A DNA stretch of 64,000 nucleotides from Pedobacter sp. AJM. GTDB lineage: Bacteria > Bacteroidota > Bacteroidia > Sphingobacteriales > Sphingobacteriaceae. A model generated the notes under the pieces. It was not told the DNA's origin. It searched no databases and worked only from the letters and a program-made list of their open reading frames with translations. Below, piece by piece: positions 17,552 to 25,413 of the stretch. The stretch spans positions 62,001 through 126,000 of the forward strand of contig NZ_NHOT01000010.1 of assembly GCF_002197755.1 (NCBI RefSeq). Direction: 5' to 3'. Made by a program: the position numbers and the translations under genes. The number at the start of each line of letters is the position of its first letter. Positions within the stretch are counted from its first letter, which is position 1.

Positions 17552-18397
17552 TTATGCACCTAATTGTACACGTTTGAAAGCCGATACTGTTAAACCTTTA
17601 GAAGTATTATCTAAGAATTTACGAACATCTACAGAACTGTCTTTAACAAACTCCTGGTTTAATAAAGTGCTGTCTTTGTAAAATTTGTTCAATTTACCGG
17701 CAGCAATTTTCTCAACCATTTCTTCTGGTTTGCCTTCCTGACGGATTACATCTTTAGCAATTTCGATTTCACGTTGAATCGTAGCAGGATCAACACCATC
17801 TTTATCAACAGCAACTGGGTTCATCGCTGCAATTTGCATGGCAACATCTTTACCAGCCTCAGTAATATCTGCACCATTAGCGCCTTCAAATACCACTAAA
17901 ACACCCATTTTACCATTAGAATGGATATAAGAAACGATTTTCTCACCAGATACATTTGCGTACTCCTGAATAACGATTTTCTCTCCGATTTTACCGGTGA
18001 GTTCAGTGATGGTTTCAGCAACTGTACGTCCATCTTCCAAAGTAATTGCTGATAATTCTTCAGCAGAAGCAGGATTGTTGGCAACTGCTGCAGCTAAAAC
18101 AGCCTGAGCTAAATTACGGAAATCTTCAACTTTAGAAACTGGCTCAGTTTCACAAGCTAAAGCAACTAATTTACCATTTGTGCCATCTGCTGAAACATTG
18201 ATTGATACCAAACCTTCAGAAGTTGCATTACCAGAACGAGCGGCAGATACTTTCTGACCTTTTTTACGCAATAAATCAACAGCTGCTTCGAAATCGCCAT
18301 TAGCTTCTACTAAAGCTTTTTTGCAATCCATCATACCTGCACCAGTTTGTTGGCGCAATTTGTTTACATCAGCGGCAGTAATTTGTACTGTAGACAT
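17552..18397 (-). CDS. tsf: Translation elongation factor Ts
   Basis: 281-residue nucleotide-exchange factor for EF-Tu. The N-terminal UBA-like module reads VNKLRQQTGAGMMDCKKAL with the following EANGDFEAAVDLLRKKG, both family signatures. The core dimerisation region contains AMQIAAMNP and the C-terminal LLNQEFVKD. It lies downstream of rpsB in the same direction, as in most bacteria, but separated by 129 bases that hold a mirrored repeat array. Confidence 0.98.
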   Translation of the reverse strand: MSTVQITAADVNKLRQQTGAGMMDCKKALVEANGDFEAAVDLLRKKGQKVSAARSGNATSEGLVSINVSADGTNGKLVALACETEPVSKVEDFRNLAQAVLAAAVANNPASAEELSAITLEDGRTVAETITELTGKIGEKIVIQEYANVSGEKIVSYIHSNGKMGVLVVFEGANGADITEAGKDVAMQIAAMNPVAVDKDGVDPATIQREIEIAKDVIRQEGKPEEMVEKIAAGKLNKFYKDSTLLNQEFVKDSSVDVRKFLDNTSKGLTVSAFKRVQLGA

Positions 18398-18424
18398 TTT
18401 ATTTCCTTTTTTAAAGTTTAAAAT

Positions 18425-18518
18425 CTTGTGATAACAATTACAGGTTACAAGTTACAAGTGCTAAGTTAAACTCATGTTAAGCCAACTTAAAACCTGAAAC
18501 CAGTAACCTGCAATTAAA
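18425..18518. repeat. Mirrored word array inside the rpsB-tsf spacer
   Basis: Left half ACAGGTTACAAGTTACAAG and right half CCAGTAACCTGCAATT are reverse-complement versions of the same words, with AAGTT/AACTT nearer the centre. The whole folds into one imperfect hairpin of about 90 bases within the translation operon. Confidence 0.6.
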
Positions 18519-18526
18519 AAATATTA

Positions 18527-19360
18527 CTATTCTTCTGTTTTAGTTTCTTCTGATGAAGATGCTTCAACTTCAGCTTCAGCAGTTTTTTTACGTCTTGGTT
18601 CTTTAACCTCTGGCGCATCAGCTGCAGCTTTAGCCGCTACTGCTTCTTTTTCTGCTTCATCATCTTTCTCACGTTTACGTTCATCTAAACCTTCTTCAAT
18701 TGCTTTAATGATTACATCAGTAATTAAAGAGATTGATTTAGTGGCATCATCATTCGCTGGAATAGGGAAATCGATGTTTGAAGGATCAGAGTTCGTATCA
18801 ACCATCGCAAAAGTAGGGATGTTTAATTTTAACGCTTCAGTAACTGCGATGTGTTCTTTCTTAACATCAATTAAGAATAAAGCAGCAGGTAAACGGTTTA
18901 AATCAGCAATACCACCTAAAAGTGATTCTAATTTAATACGCTCACGTTGAATCATCAAACGCTCTTTCTTAGATAAGATGGAATAAGTACCGTCTTTAGT
19001 CATTTTATCGATGTTAGACATCTTTTTGATTGACTTACGAACAGTCGCAAAGTTGGTTAACATACCACCTAACCAACGCTCGGTTACGAAAGGCATATTT
19101 ACTTTCTTAGCTTGTTCAGCTACGATTCCTTTTGCTTGTTTTTTTGTTGAAACAAATAAAACTTTACGTCCTGATTTTACGATTTGTTTAATCGCAGCCG
19201 CAGCTTCTTCAGTTTTAGTTAATGTTTTATTTAAATCTATAATGTGAATTCCATTACGCTCCATGAAAATGTAAGGAGCCATTTTTGGATTCCATTTACG
19301 GGTAAGGTGACCAAAGTGTACACCTGCATCCAATAAGTCTTGATAAGTTGTTCTTGCCAT
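18527..19360 (-). CDS. rpsB: 30S ribosomal protein uS2
   Basis: 277-residue small-subunit protein. Family signatures: LLDAGVHFGHLTRKWNPKM (residues 9-27), IIDLNKTLTKTEEAA, RWLGGMLTNF and PTFAMVDTNSDPSNIDFPIPAND. The last ~50 residues form a highly charged Ala/Glu/Lys/Arg tail (with APEVKEPRRKKTAEAEVE) not present in the ~240-residue E. coli protein; such tails are common in Bacteroidota. It is the third gene of the rplM operon, 18 bases after rpsI. Confidence 0.98.
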   Translation of the reverse strand: MARTTYQDLLDAGVHFGHLTRKWNPKMAPYIFMERNGIHIIDLNKTLTKTEEAAAAIKQIVKSGRKVLFVSTKKQAKGIVAEQAKKVNMPFVTERWLGGMLTNFATVRKSIKKMSNIDKMTKDGTYSILSKKERLMIQRERIKLESLLGGIADLNRLPAALFLIDVKKEHIAVTEALKLNIPTFAMVDTNSDPSNIDFPIPANDDATKSISLITDVIIKAIEEGLDERKREKDDEAEKEAVAAKAAADAPEVKEPRRKKTAEAEVEASSSEETKTEE

Positions 19361-19378
19361 TGTCTTTGCCTCCTGTGA

Positions 19379-19765
19379 TTAACGTTTACTGAATTGGAAT
19401 TTCTTACGGGCTTTTGCACGTCCTGGTTTTTTACGCTCAACCATACGCATATCACGCGTCATTAGGCCTTTAGCACGTAATGCAGGTTTTTTCTCCGCAT
19501 CTAGTTCAACAATCGCTTTAGCAATAGCTAAACGAACAGCTTCTGCTTGTCCTTTTACTCCACCACCCTGAACGTTTACAGTGATATCATAACGACCTGT
19601 AAGTTCAGAAACCTCTAAACTTTGGTTTACGATATATTGCAAAGGTAAAGTTGGGAAATATACTTTGTGATCTTTACCGTTAACGGTAATTGCGCCAGCA
19701 CCATCTTTTAAGTAGATACGTGCAACAGCTGTTTTTCTTCTTCCTGAAGTGTTAGTAACTGACAT
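19379..19765 (-). CDS. rpsI: 30S ribosomal protein uS9
   Basis: 128-residue ribosomal protein. It has the family N-terminus (NTSGRRKTAVARIYLKDG), the GGGVKGQAEAVRLAIAKA core, and the basic C-terminal extension ending KKFQFSKR that reaches towards the P-site tRNA. It follows rplM by three bases, the near-universal bacterial pair. Confidence 0.99.
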   Translation of the reverse strand: MSVTNTSGRRKTAVARIYLKDGAGAITVNGKDHKVYFPTLPLQYIVNQSLEVSELTGRYDITVNVQGGGVKGQAEAVRLAIAKAIVELDAEKKPALRAKGLMTRDMRMVERKKPGRAKARKKFQFSKR

Positions 19766-19768
19766 TTC

Positions 19769-20212
19769 TTAAAGTTTAATGGTTTTTGGAGATTGAGCTG
19801 AATGTGGGTGGTTTTCACCTGCATACACAAAAAGGTTTGTGTATAATTTTTTGCCCAATTTAGTTTTCGGTAACATACCACGTACCGCTTTCTCGATTAC
19901 ACGTTGAGGGTGTTTCGCCATTAACTCTTTTGGAGAGATAAAACGTTGACCACCTGGATAACCAGTATAAGAAACATATTGCTTTTCGCTGAATTTGTTT
20001 CCTGTCAATTTAACCTTGTCTGCATTGATAACAATTACGTTATCTCCGCAATCTACGTGTGGGGTGTACTCAGGCTTGTTTTTACCACGGATGATCATAG
20101 CGATCTTCGATGACAAGCGCCCCAAAATCTCGCCTTGCGCATCAACAACAATCCACTGTTTGTTAACAGTTTTCGCATTGGCCGAGACAGTTTTGTAACT
20201 TAACGTATTCAC
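19769..20212 (-). CDS. rplM: 50S ribosomal protein uL13
   Basis: 147-residue large-subunit protein and first gene of the operon. Signatures: VVDAQGEILGRLSSKIA, GDNVIVINADKVKLTGNK, YTGYPGG and AVRGMLPKTKLGK, then the NLFVYAGENHPHSAQ end. Its ATG lies about 55 bases downstream of a perfect Bacteroidota promoter at 20267-20297. Confidence 0.99.
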   Translation of the reverse strand: MNTLSYKTVSANAKTVNKQWIVVDAQGEILGRLSSKIAMIIRGKNKPEYTPHVDCGDNVIVINADKVKLTGNKFSEKQYVSYTGYPGGQRFISPKELMAKHPQRVIEKAVRGMLPKTKLGKKLYTNLFVYAGENHPHSAQSPKTIKL

Positions 20213-20266
20213 TTGCTTGTATTTAATTTATTAAACAATTTATTATTCCCATTAAAATTGGGACTG

Positions 20267-20297
20267 CAAAGATAGGTAGAATACTTTTATTATCAAA
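20267..20297 (-). promoter_or_regulatory. Promoter of the rplM-rpsI-rpsB-tsf operon
   Basis: On the minus strand: TTTG (20297-20294), exactly 19 bases, TATCTTTG (20274-20267). Every conserved base and the spacing match the Bacteroidota housekeeping promoter. It gives a leader of about 50 bases before rplM. Confidence 0.9.
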
Positions 20298-20448
20298 TAG
20301 TTGAATAGAAAAAAAATGAAAGTTGTTGGTTTAAGATTGAAAGTTTAAAGGCATTTGCAAAATTACCTCTTTAAGATGCCATTGTTTATTGCAGATCAAA
20401 GTAATTTGACTAATCAGCGGTTCTGTTTTTTATTTGGCTGTAAAAAAC

Positions 20449-20477
20449 AAAAGCCCGAACTTTTAAATTCGGGCTTT
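20449..20477 (-). terminator. Terminator after rng
   Basis: 10-bp perfect stem AAAGCCCGAA/TTCGGGCTTT (20450-20459/20468-20477), with T-rich sequence on the minus strand. It lies 18 bases beyond the rng stop. Confidence 0.85.
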
Positions 20478-20495
20478 AGCTACATGTACATGGTG

Positions 20496-22046
20496 TTACA
20501 ATTTTATTTCTTCATCTTTTGATGAGATAAAATGGAACTCATTTAAATAGTATGATGATTGTGCTTTAACTTTAATCCACTGGCCATATTTAAAAAACCA
20601 GCGGCGTTGTAAGTTGAAGATTCCTTTAGTAATGTAAGCTTCAATGTAAGGATGCACACTTAATGTTACACCTTTTTCATTTTGCTCACGTAAAATATAA
20701 TTAAGGTTATTCTCAATATCATCCATTAAAACAATACTTGCTTTAATTTCTCCGGTTCCACCACAAGCCGGACATTTTTCTACCGTTACAATATTCATCT
20801 CCGGACGAACGCGTTGTCTGGTGATTTGTACCAAACCAAATTTGCTTGGAGGCAAAATAGTATGTTTGGCTCTATCCAACAACATCAGCTCACGCAAATA
20901 ATCGAATAGCATTTTACGGTTTGTTGGCTTGTGCATATCAATGAAATCGATAACCACAATGCCGCCCATATCACGCAAGCGCAATTGACGGGCAATTTCT
21001 TTTGCCGCCTCTTTATTTACCTGTAAAGCGTTTTCCTCCTGGGTTTCTTTACTGGCCGTGCGGTTTCCACTATTCACGTCTATCACGTGGAGTGCTTCGG
21101 TATGCTCAACTACTAAATAAGCACCACCTGGTAAGTTTACTGTTTTTCCGAAAGCATTTTTGATTTGCTTTTCTATTCCAAAATGATCAAAGATGGGTTC
21201 TTTCTGTTTGTACAGTTTCACGATTTTTTCCATTTCTGGAGAAATATCATGAACATAAGAACGGATATCATCGAACAGCTCTGGCGTGCTCACGTAAACG
21301 TTTGTAAAATCAGGATTCAGAATATCACGTATTAACGTTGAAGATCTGTCCATTTCGCCCCAAACTCTTTTCGAAGGTTCGGTAGAAGGTACCTTTTTAA
21401 TAAAGTTTTCCCATTTTGCAATCAGATCCAATAAATCTTTTTGCATTTCGGCAACTCCGCGGCCTTCAGAAACAGTTCTGATAATCACCCCAAAATTTTG
21501 AGGTTTAATACTTTCGATAATCTTCTTTAAACGATTACGTTCAGTATTACTTTTAATCTTTTTTGATACAGATATGGTATTGGAGAAGGGCACCAGTACC
21601 ACATACCTGCCGGCAATCGAAATGTCGGAACTCAAACGCGGTCCTTTTGTAGAAATTGGTTCTTTTGCAATTTGTACAGGCAGGAGCATGTTTTTTGTCA
21701 GCACATCAGAAATTTTGCCTGCCTTGTTAATGTCGGCTTCCAGCTTTAAATGATCTAATAATGTGCCTGTAACCGAGCCATTACGCTTGATTTTAGTTAG
21801 CTTGATTAAAGATTGCACCTGAGGGCCCAGATCAAAATAATGCAAAAAAGCATCTTTTTCATAACCAACATCCACGAAAGCAGCATTCAGGCCAGGCATA
21901 ATTTTTTTAATGCGGCCTAAATAAATATCGCCTACGGCGTAGTTATTATTGATTTGTTCTTTGTGAAGCTCAACAAGTTGTTTGTCTTCAATCAATGCTA
22001 TGGTAACTCCGGCAGGAGTCGAATTGATAATTAATTCTTTTACCAA
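20496..22046 (-). CDS. rng: Ribonuclease G (RNase E/G family)
   Basis: 516-residue endoribonuclease that trims rRNA and decays mRNA. An S1 RNA-binding domain is at about 36-120 (GDIYLGRIKKIMPGLNAAFV), followed by the RNase-H-like catalytic part with the metal-binding VIDVNSG and VIDFIDMH motifs. A CPACGG motif near the C-terminus stands at the place of the zinc-link CPxCxG of RNase E. The length is that of RNase G, without the long RNase E scaffold tail. It is downstream of an HU, TPR and basic-peptide group on the same strand. Confidence 0.94.
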   Translation of the reverse strand: MVKELIINSTPAGVTIALIEDKQLVELHKEQINNNYAVGDIYLGRIKKIMPGLNAAFVDVGYEKDAFLHYFDLGPQVQSLIKLTKIKRNGSVTGTLLDHLKLEADINKAGKISDVLTKNMLLPVQIAKEPISTKGPRLSSDISIAGRYVVLVPFSNTISVSKKIKSNTERNRLKKIIESIKPQNFGVIIRTVSEGRGVAEMQKDLLDLIAKWENFIKKVPSTEPSKRVWGEMDRSSTLIRDILNPDFTNVYVSTPELFDDIRSYVHDISPEMEKIVKLYKQKEPIFDHFGIEKQIKNAFGKTVNLPGGAYLVVEHTEALHVIDVNSGNRTASKETQEENALQVNKEAAKEIARQLRLRDMGGIVVIDFIDMHKPTNRKMLFDYLRELMLLDRAKHTILPPSKFGLVQITRQRVRPEMNIVTVEKCPACGGTGEIKASIVLMDDIENNLNYILREQNEKGVTLSVHPYIEAYITKGIFNLQRRWFFKYGQWIKVKAQSSYYLNEFHFISSKDEEIKL

Positions 22047-22151
22047 CAGCTACAGATTTAAGGCTTTCGCCTATTAACAAATGGATAGTAAACGAGAAAA
22101 AAACTGATATAGCCAGATATCTACGGGATAAAAAAATCATATAAATACTTT

Positions 22152-22179
22152 AAACCTCACAGTTTTCACTATGAGGTTT
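22152..22179 (-). terminator. Terminator after the 29-residue basic protein gene
   Basis: 8-bp stem AAACCTCA/TGAGGTTT with a 12-base loop, 25 bases downstream of the small gene's stop and before rng. It suggests that rng has its own promoter. Confidence 0.65.
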
Positions 22180-22203
22180 ATTAGGCTTAATCAAGATAAG
22201 AAT

Positions 22204-22293
22204 CTATTTTTTCTTATGTCTGTTTTTTCTTAAACGTTTCTTACGTTTGTGGGTAGCCATTTTATGTCTTTTTCTTTTTTTACCGCTTGGCAT
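22204..22293 (-). CDS. 29-residue very basic protein, COX24/AURKAIP1 (bS22/mS38)-like
   Basis: Tiny gene that reads MPSGKKRKRHKMATHK, then KRKKRLRKNRHKKK. More than half of its residues are Lys, Arg or His. The pattern KRKRHKM..HKRKKRLRKNR resembles the AURKAIP1/COX24 C-terminal domain, known from the mitochondrial small-subunit protein mS38 and the mycobacterial ribosomal protein bS22. A role in the small ribosomal subunit is therefore likely but inferred from resemblance. An internal Met12 could give an 18-residue form; the longer ATG is preferred because the KRKRHKM part belongs to the motif. It stands between a TPR gene and rng and has its own terminator. Confidence 0.82.
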   Translation of the reverse strand: MPSGKKRKRHKMATHKRKKRLRKNRHKKK

Positions 22294-22329
22294 AGTTTTA
22301 AGTTTTAAATGTTTTTATTAATCCGTTAA

Positions 22330-23208
22330 TTAATTTTTATTCTTTAGCTCAGCTACCTTCTTATCGATAAATGATGATAAGGTTGGATTAGCTGCTAATT
22401 TTTTGCTTGCTAAATAAGCATCAACTGCTTCTTTGTTTTTGCCTAAATTTTCAAGGGCTGTCCCTAAATAAAAATAAGCTTCAGGAGTAGGTGCAGTTGC
22501 AATTACTGTATTAAAACGAGGAATTGCTTTGTCGAACTGGCCTGATTTTATAGAGAAGATGCCTAAATTCATATTGGCTTTTACATTTTTAGGTTCTTTA
22601 GCAACAACCTCAAGCAACATTGCAATACCTTGCATCGGTGCACCTAAGCCATTTACTATGGTTACGCCTAAACCTGTTTTGGCCTCAATATTTGAAGAGT
22701 CTTTCTCTAATACTTTTTTGTAAGATGTATTTGCTTTCTGCAATAATGCAGGTTGAGCTAAACTATCTTGCGTGCTTTCAAACGCTTTCATGAACTGATT
22801 ACCAGCGGCTAACCATGCTTTTGATGATGGTTCTTCCTGGGCAATTATTTCTAAATAAAGCGCTGAAGGTGTAATTTGCTCTACATCGTCCCATTTCTGA
22901 GCCAGCTGCTTCGCCAATTCAACTTTTTCTGCTCCCTTAGCACCCTTATAACTATTTTCTAATGCTGTAATGTCTTTGGCCAAATTTTGATTCAAAACAT
23001 TTTTAGCAGCGGTAGATGTTGTTTCAATACTAAGGATTGCAGATGATGGTTTAGATTCTGTTGCGGACATCTGTCCACTCGCAGGCATCTTGCCATTCTC
23101 TTCTGTTGGTTTAACCAATCCTTTAATGTCTCTTGTAAATAAAAAAGCAACAAGCAATAAAACTGCTCCGATAATGATGATTTGTTTTGATCTGATGCTG
23201 CTATTCAT
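22330..23208 (-). CDS. Membrane-anchored tetratricopeptide-repeat protein
   Basis: 292-residue protein with one N-terminal membrane anchor (residues 10-25, IIIIGAVLLLVAFLF) and a periplasmic-side or cytoplasmic helical part. At least three TPR-like units are seen from about residue 150 to 285 (AWLAAGNQFMKAF, AKTGLGVTIVNG, KANMNLGIFSIKSGQFDKAI, AYFYLGTALENLGKNKEAVD). TPR proteins are scaffolds, and no specific partner can be named. It starts 10 bases after the HU-type gene ends, so they are co-transcribed. Confidence 0.85.
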   Translation of the reverse strand: MNSSIRSKQIIIIGAVLLLVAFLFTRDIKGLVKPTEENGKMPASGQMSATESKPSSAILSIETTSTAAKNVLNQNLAKDITALENSYKGAKGAEKVELAKQLAQKWDDVEQITPSALYLEIIAQEEPSSKAWLAAGNQFMKAFESTQDSLAQPALLQKANTSYKKVLEKDSSNIEAKTGLGVTIVNGLGAPMQGIAMLLEVVAKEPKNVKANMNLGIFSIKSGQFDKAIPRFNTVIATAPTPEAYFYLGTALENLGKNKEAVDAYLASKKLAANPTLSSFIDKKVAELKNKN

Positions 23209-23218
23209 GTAATAAGAC

Positions 23219-23521
23219 TTAGGCTTCTACGCTGATTTTTTTGGAGTTACTTTTAACTTTATCAACAAAAACTTTTGCAGGTTTAAAGCTAGGTACAAAA
23301 TGTTCTGGGATAATTATTGCAGTGTTTTTAGAGATGTTTCTAGCAGTTTTTTGTGCTCTCTTTTTAACAACAAAGCTTCCGAAGCCTCTTACGTATACAT
23401 TTTCACCGCCAATCATACTTGTTTTGATAACCTTGAAAAATGCCTCAACCGTTTCCTGTACATCAACCTTCTCAATTCCGGTTTTTGTTGATATTTCTGA
23501 AATAATATCTGCCTTAGTCAT
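23219..23521 (-). CDS. HU/IHF family DNA-binding protein
   Basis: 100-residue nucleoid protein. It begins MTKADIISEISTKTGIEK, typical for HU, and carries the beta-arm region GENVYVRGFGSFVVKKRAQK with NISKNTAIIIPEH and PSFKPAK. The C-terminus extends about ten residues beyond the E. coli HU length with a Lys/Ser-rich tail. Being a dimeric DNA-bending protein, it acts in chromosome packing; whether it is HU or IHF-like cannot be decided here. It is the first gene of the unit with the TPR gene. Confidence 0.95.
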   Translation of the reverse strand: MTKADIISEISTKTGIEKVDVQETVEAFFKVIKTSMIGGENVYVRGFGSFVVKKRAQKTARNISKNTAIIIPEHFVPSFKPAKVFVDKVKSNSKKISVEA

Positions 23522-23574
23522 ATTTACTTATTTTATATATATTGTGTTTTAATATTATAACTGTTTTGGGGTTG

Positions 23575-23582
23575 CAAAAGTA
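23575..23582 (-). promoter_or_regulatory. -7 element before the HU-type gene
   Basis: TACTTTTG on the minus strand fits TAnnTTTG. A TTTC, not TTTG, stands about 20 bases upstream. It is 54 bases before the start codon. Confidence 0.55.
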
Positions 23583-23690
23583 TTGCTTTTTAATGAGATA
23601 GGGAAATAAAAGATGATTTTTTTATCAGTTAAGATATCAGCTGATTGCAAGATTTTTTTTTATCCGGTAATTACCCCGTAATTTGCACCA

Positions 23691-24740
23691 ATGACATTCC
23701 AGACTGAACTGATAAATTGGTATCAAAATAATAAAAGGGATCTGCCCTGGAGGCACACCAAAGACGCTTATACCATATGGTTATCAGAGATTATTTTACA
23801 GCAGACCAGGGTTGAACAAGGGCTGCCATATTTCAACAGGTTTTTAGAAAATTTCCCCACCGTGACCGATTTTGCCTCGGCTTCGGAAACAAAGGTGCTT
23901 AAGCTTTGGCAGGGTTTGGGCTACTATTCGCGTGGCAGAAATATGCACGCAACAGCTCAATCAGTTGTAAATAATCTTAATGGAATATTTCCGGATCGAC
24001 ATGATGAACTGATTAAGCTGAAAGGGATAGGTGAATATACTGCTGCTGCAATATCCTCTTTTTCTTCGGGTGAGGCTAGGGCTGTGGTAGATGGAAATGT
24101 GTTCAGGGTTTTAGCCAGGTATTTTGGTATTTCTACACCAATTAATTCGCCTGCAGGCAAAAAGGAATTTTATATATTGGCTAATGAATTGCTTTACCAG
24201 GAAGATCCTGCCACCTATAACCAGGCGATCATGGAATTCGGTGCGATGCAATGTAAGCCAAAATCGCCAAATTGTGGTGTTTGTCCGTTAAATCAGACCT
24301 GCTTCGCGTTCAAGCATAATCAAGTTAGTTTATTGCCTGTTAAGCTTCGTAAGGCGGCACCAAAGCACCGCTATATCAATTATTTTATCTGTGAAAATGA
24401 TCATCAGGTTTTGGTTCGCGAAAGGCAGTCCGGTGATATCTGGCAGCATCTTTTTGATTTTCCTTCTATTGAAACTCCGGAAGAGGTTAACCTGAACAAT
24501 TCCAGCTTTGCCGAAAAAGTTTCTGATGTTTTTGGAATGGCTGCCAGTTTTACTCTTTTAACGAGTAAAAAACACATCTTGACACACCAAATTATCCATC
24601 TGCATTTTTTTTCTCTAAAAAATTATATATTTAACTTTAGTAAACAAAAGGAACTAAAATGGGTTTCTTTAACAATATTAGATGAATTGCCGCAGCCAAA
24701 AGTTATTCATGATTTTATAACTGAATACCTTCATGAGTGA
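23691..24740 (+). CDS. mutY: A/G-specific adenine DNA glycosylase
   Basis: 349-residue base-excision repair enzyme that removes A mispaired with 8-oxoG or G. The helix-hairpin-helix reads LKGIGEYTAAAISSF, followed by the catalytic Asp in ARAVVDGNVFRVLARYF. The 4Fe-4S cluster ligands are C-x6-C-x2-C-x5-C (CKPKSPNCGVCPLNQTC). The C-terminal Nudix-like 8-oxoG recognition domain runs from about residue 225 (KHRYINYFICEN) to the end. The length is normal. It is divergent from the HU-type gene and followed by ssb. Confidence 0.97.
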   Translation: MTFQTELINWYQNNKRDLPWRHTKDAYTIWLSEIILQQTRVEQGLPYFNRFLENFPTVTDFASASETKVLKLWQGLGYYSRGRNMHATAQSVVNNLNGIFPDRHDELIKLKGIGEYTAAAISSFSSGEARAVVDGNVFRVLARYFGISTPINSPAGKKEFYILANELLYQEDPATYNQAIMEFGAMQCKPKSPNCGVCPLNQTCFAFKHNQVSLLPVKLRKAAPKHRYINYFICENDHQVLVRERQSGDIWQHLFDFPSIETPEEVNLNNSSFAEKVSDVFGMAASFTLLTSKKHILTHQIIHLHFFSLKNYIFNFSKQKELKWVSLTILDELPQPKVIHDFITEYLHE

Positions 24741-24798
24741 TGGAATAACTAACCATCTGGCGATCATTTTAAACTGAAAAATCTAACCAATAATATTT

Positions 24799-25239
24799 AT
24801 GTCGGGCATTAACAAAGTGATTTTAGTCGGCCATTTAGGCAAAGACCCTGAAGTGCGCCATTTAGATGGAGGCGTTACCGTGGCAAGTTTCCCCCTTGCA
24901 ACATCAGAAACCTACAATAAAGATGGAAAAAGAGTAGAACAAACGGAATGGCATAATATTGTATTATGGCGTGGGCTTGCAGAGGTTGCTTCAAAGTACC
25001 TGCAAAAGGGGAAACTTGTTTACATTGAAGGTAAATTAAGGACAAGATCTTTCGAGGATAAAGAAAAAGTAAAGAAGTATGTAACTGAAATCGTAGCAGA
25101 AAACTTCACCATGTTGGGCCGTAAAAGTGATTTTGAACAAAGTCCGGCCACTACAATTCAGCAAGCACCGGCAGAGCGTAAAATTGAAGACGAGTTTACC
25201 ATTGGACCTTCAGATGAAAATGGTGATTTACCTTTTTAA
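24799..25239 (+). CDS. ssb: Single-stranded DNA-binding protein
   Basis: 146-residue protein with an N-terminal OB fold (residues 1-110; INKVILVGHLGKDPEVR, EWHNIVLWRGLAEVA, LVYIEGKLRTRSF) and an acidic C-terminal tip ending DENGDLPF that recruits repair and replication partners. The linker is short and Gln/Pro/Ala-rich. It lies 58 bases after mutY in the same direction, so the two repair genes are probably expressed together. Confidence 0.97.
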   Translation: MSGINKVILVGHLGKDPEVRHLDGGVTVASFPLATSETYNKDGKRVEQTEWHNIVLWRGLAEVASKYLQKGKLVYIEGKLRTRSFEDKEKVKKYVTEIVAENFTMLGRKSDFEQSPATTIQQAPAERKIEDEFTIGPSDENGDLPF

Positions 25240-25339
25240 ATCTTAATTATACAGCGGTGGTATTGAAATTTATACTAATTTATTAAGGAGCTTGTCGAAA
25301 CGCGATTAACTGCATTTTTACAAGTCCCTGAACAGGAAA

Positions 25340-25376
25340 TCAGGATGACATATTTAATTTCGAGATGTCATCCTGA
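25340..25376. repeat. REP-like inverted repeat between convergent ssb and glmS
   Basis: TCAGGATGACA (25340-25350) and TGTCATCCTGA (25366-25376) form an 11-bp perfect stem with a 15-base loop. A smaller CCTGAACAGG palindrome lies just before it. The 174-base gap holds no gene; the hairpin may end both transcripts, but it looks like a dispersed REP-type element. Confidence 0.65.
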
Positions 25377-25413
25377 ATTTATAATACAGCATTTTATTTA
25401 AATATATATACCA

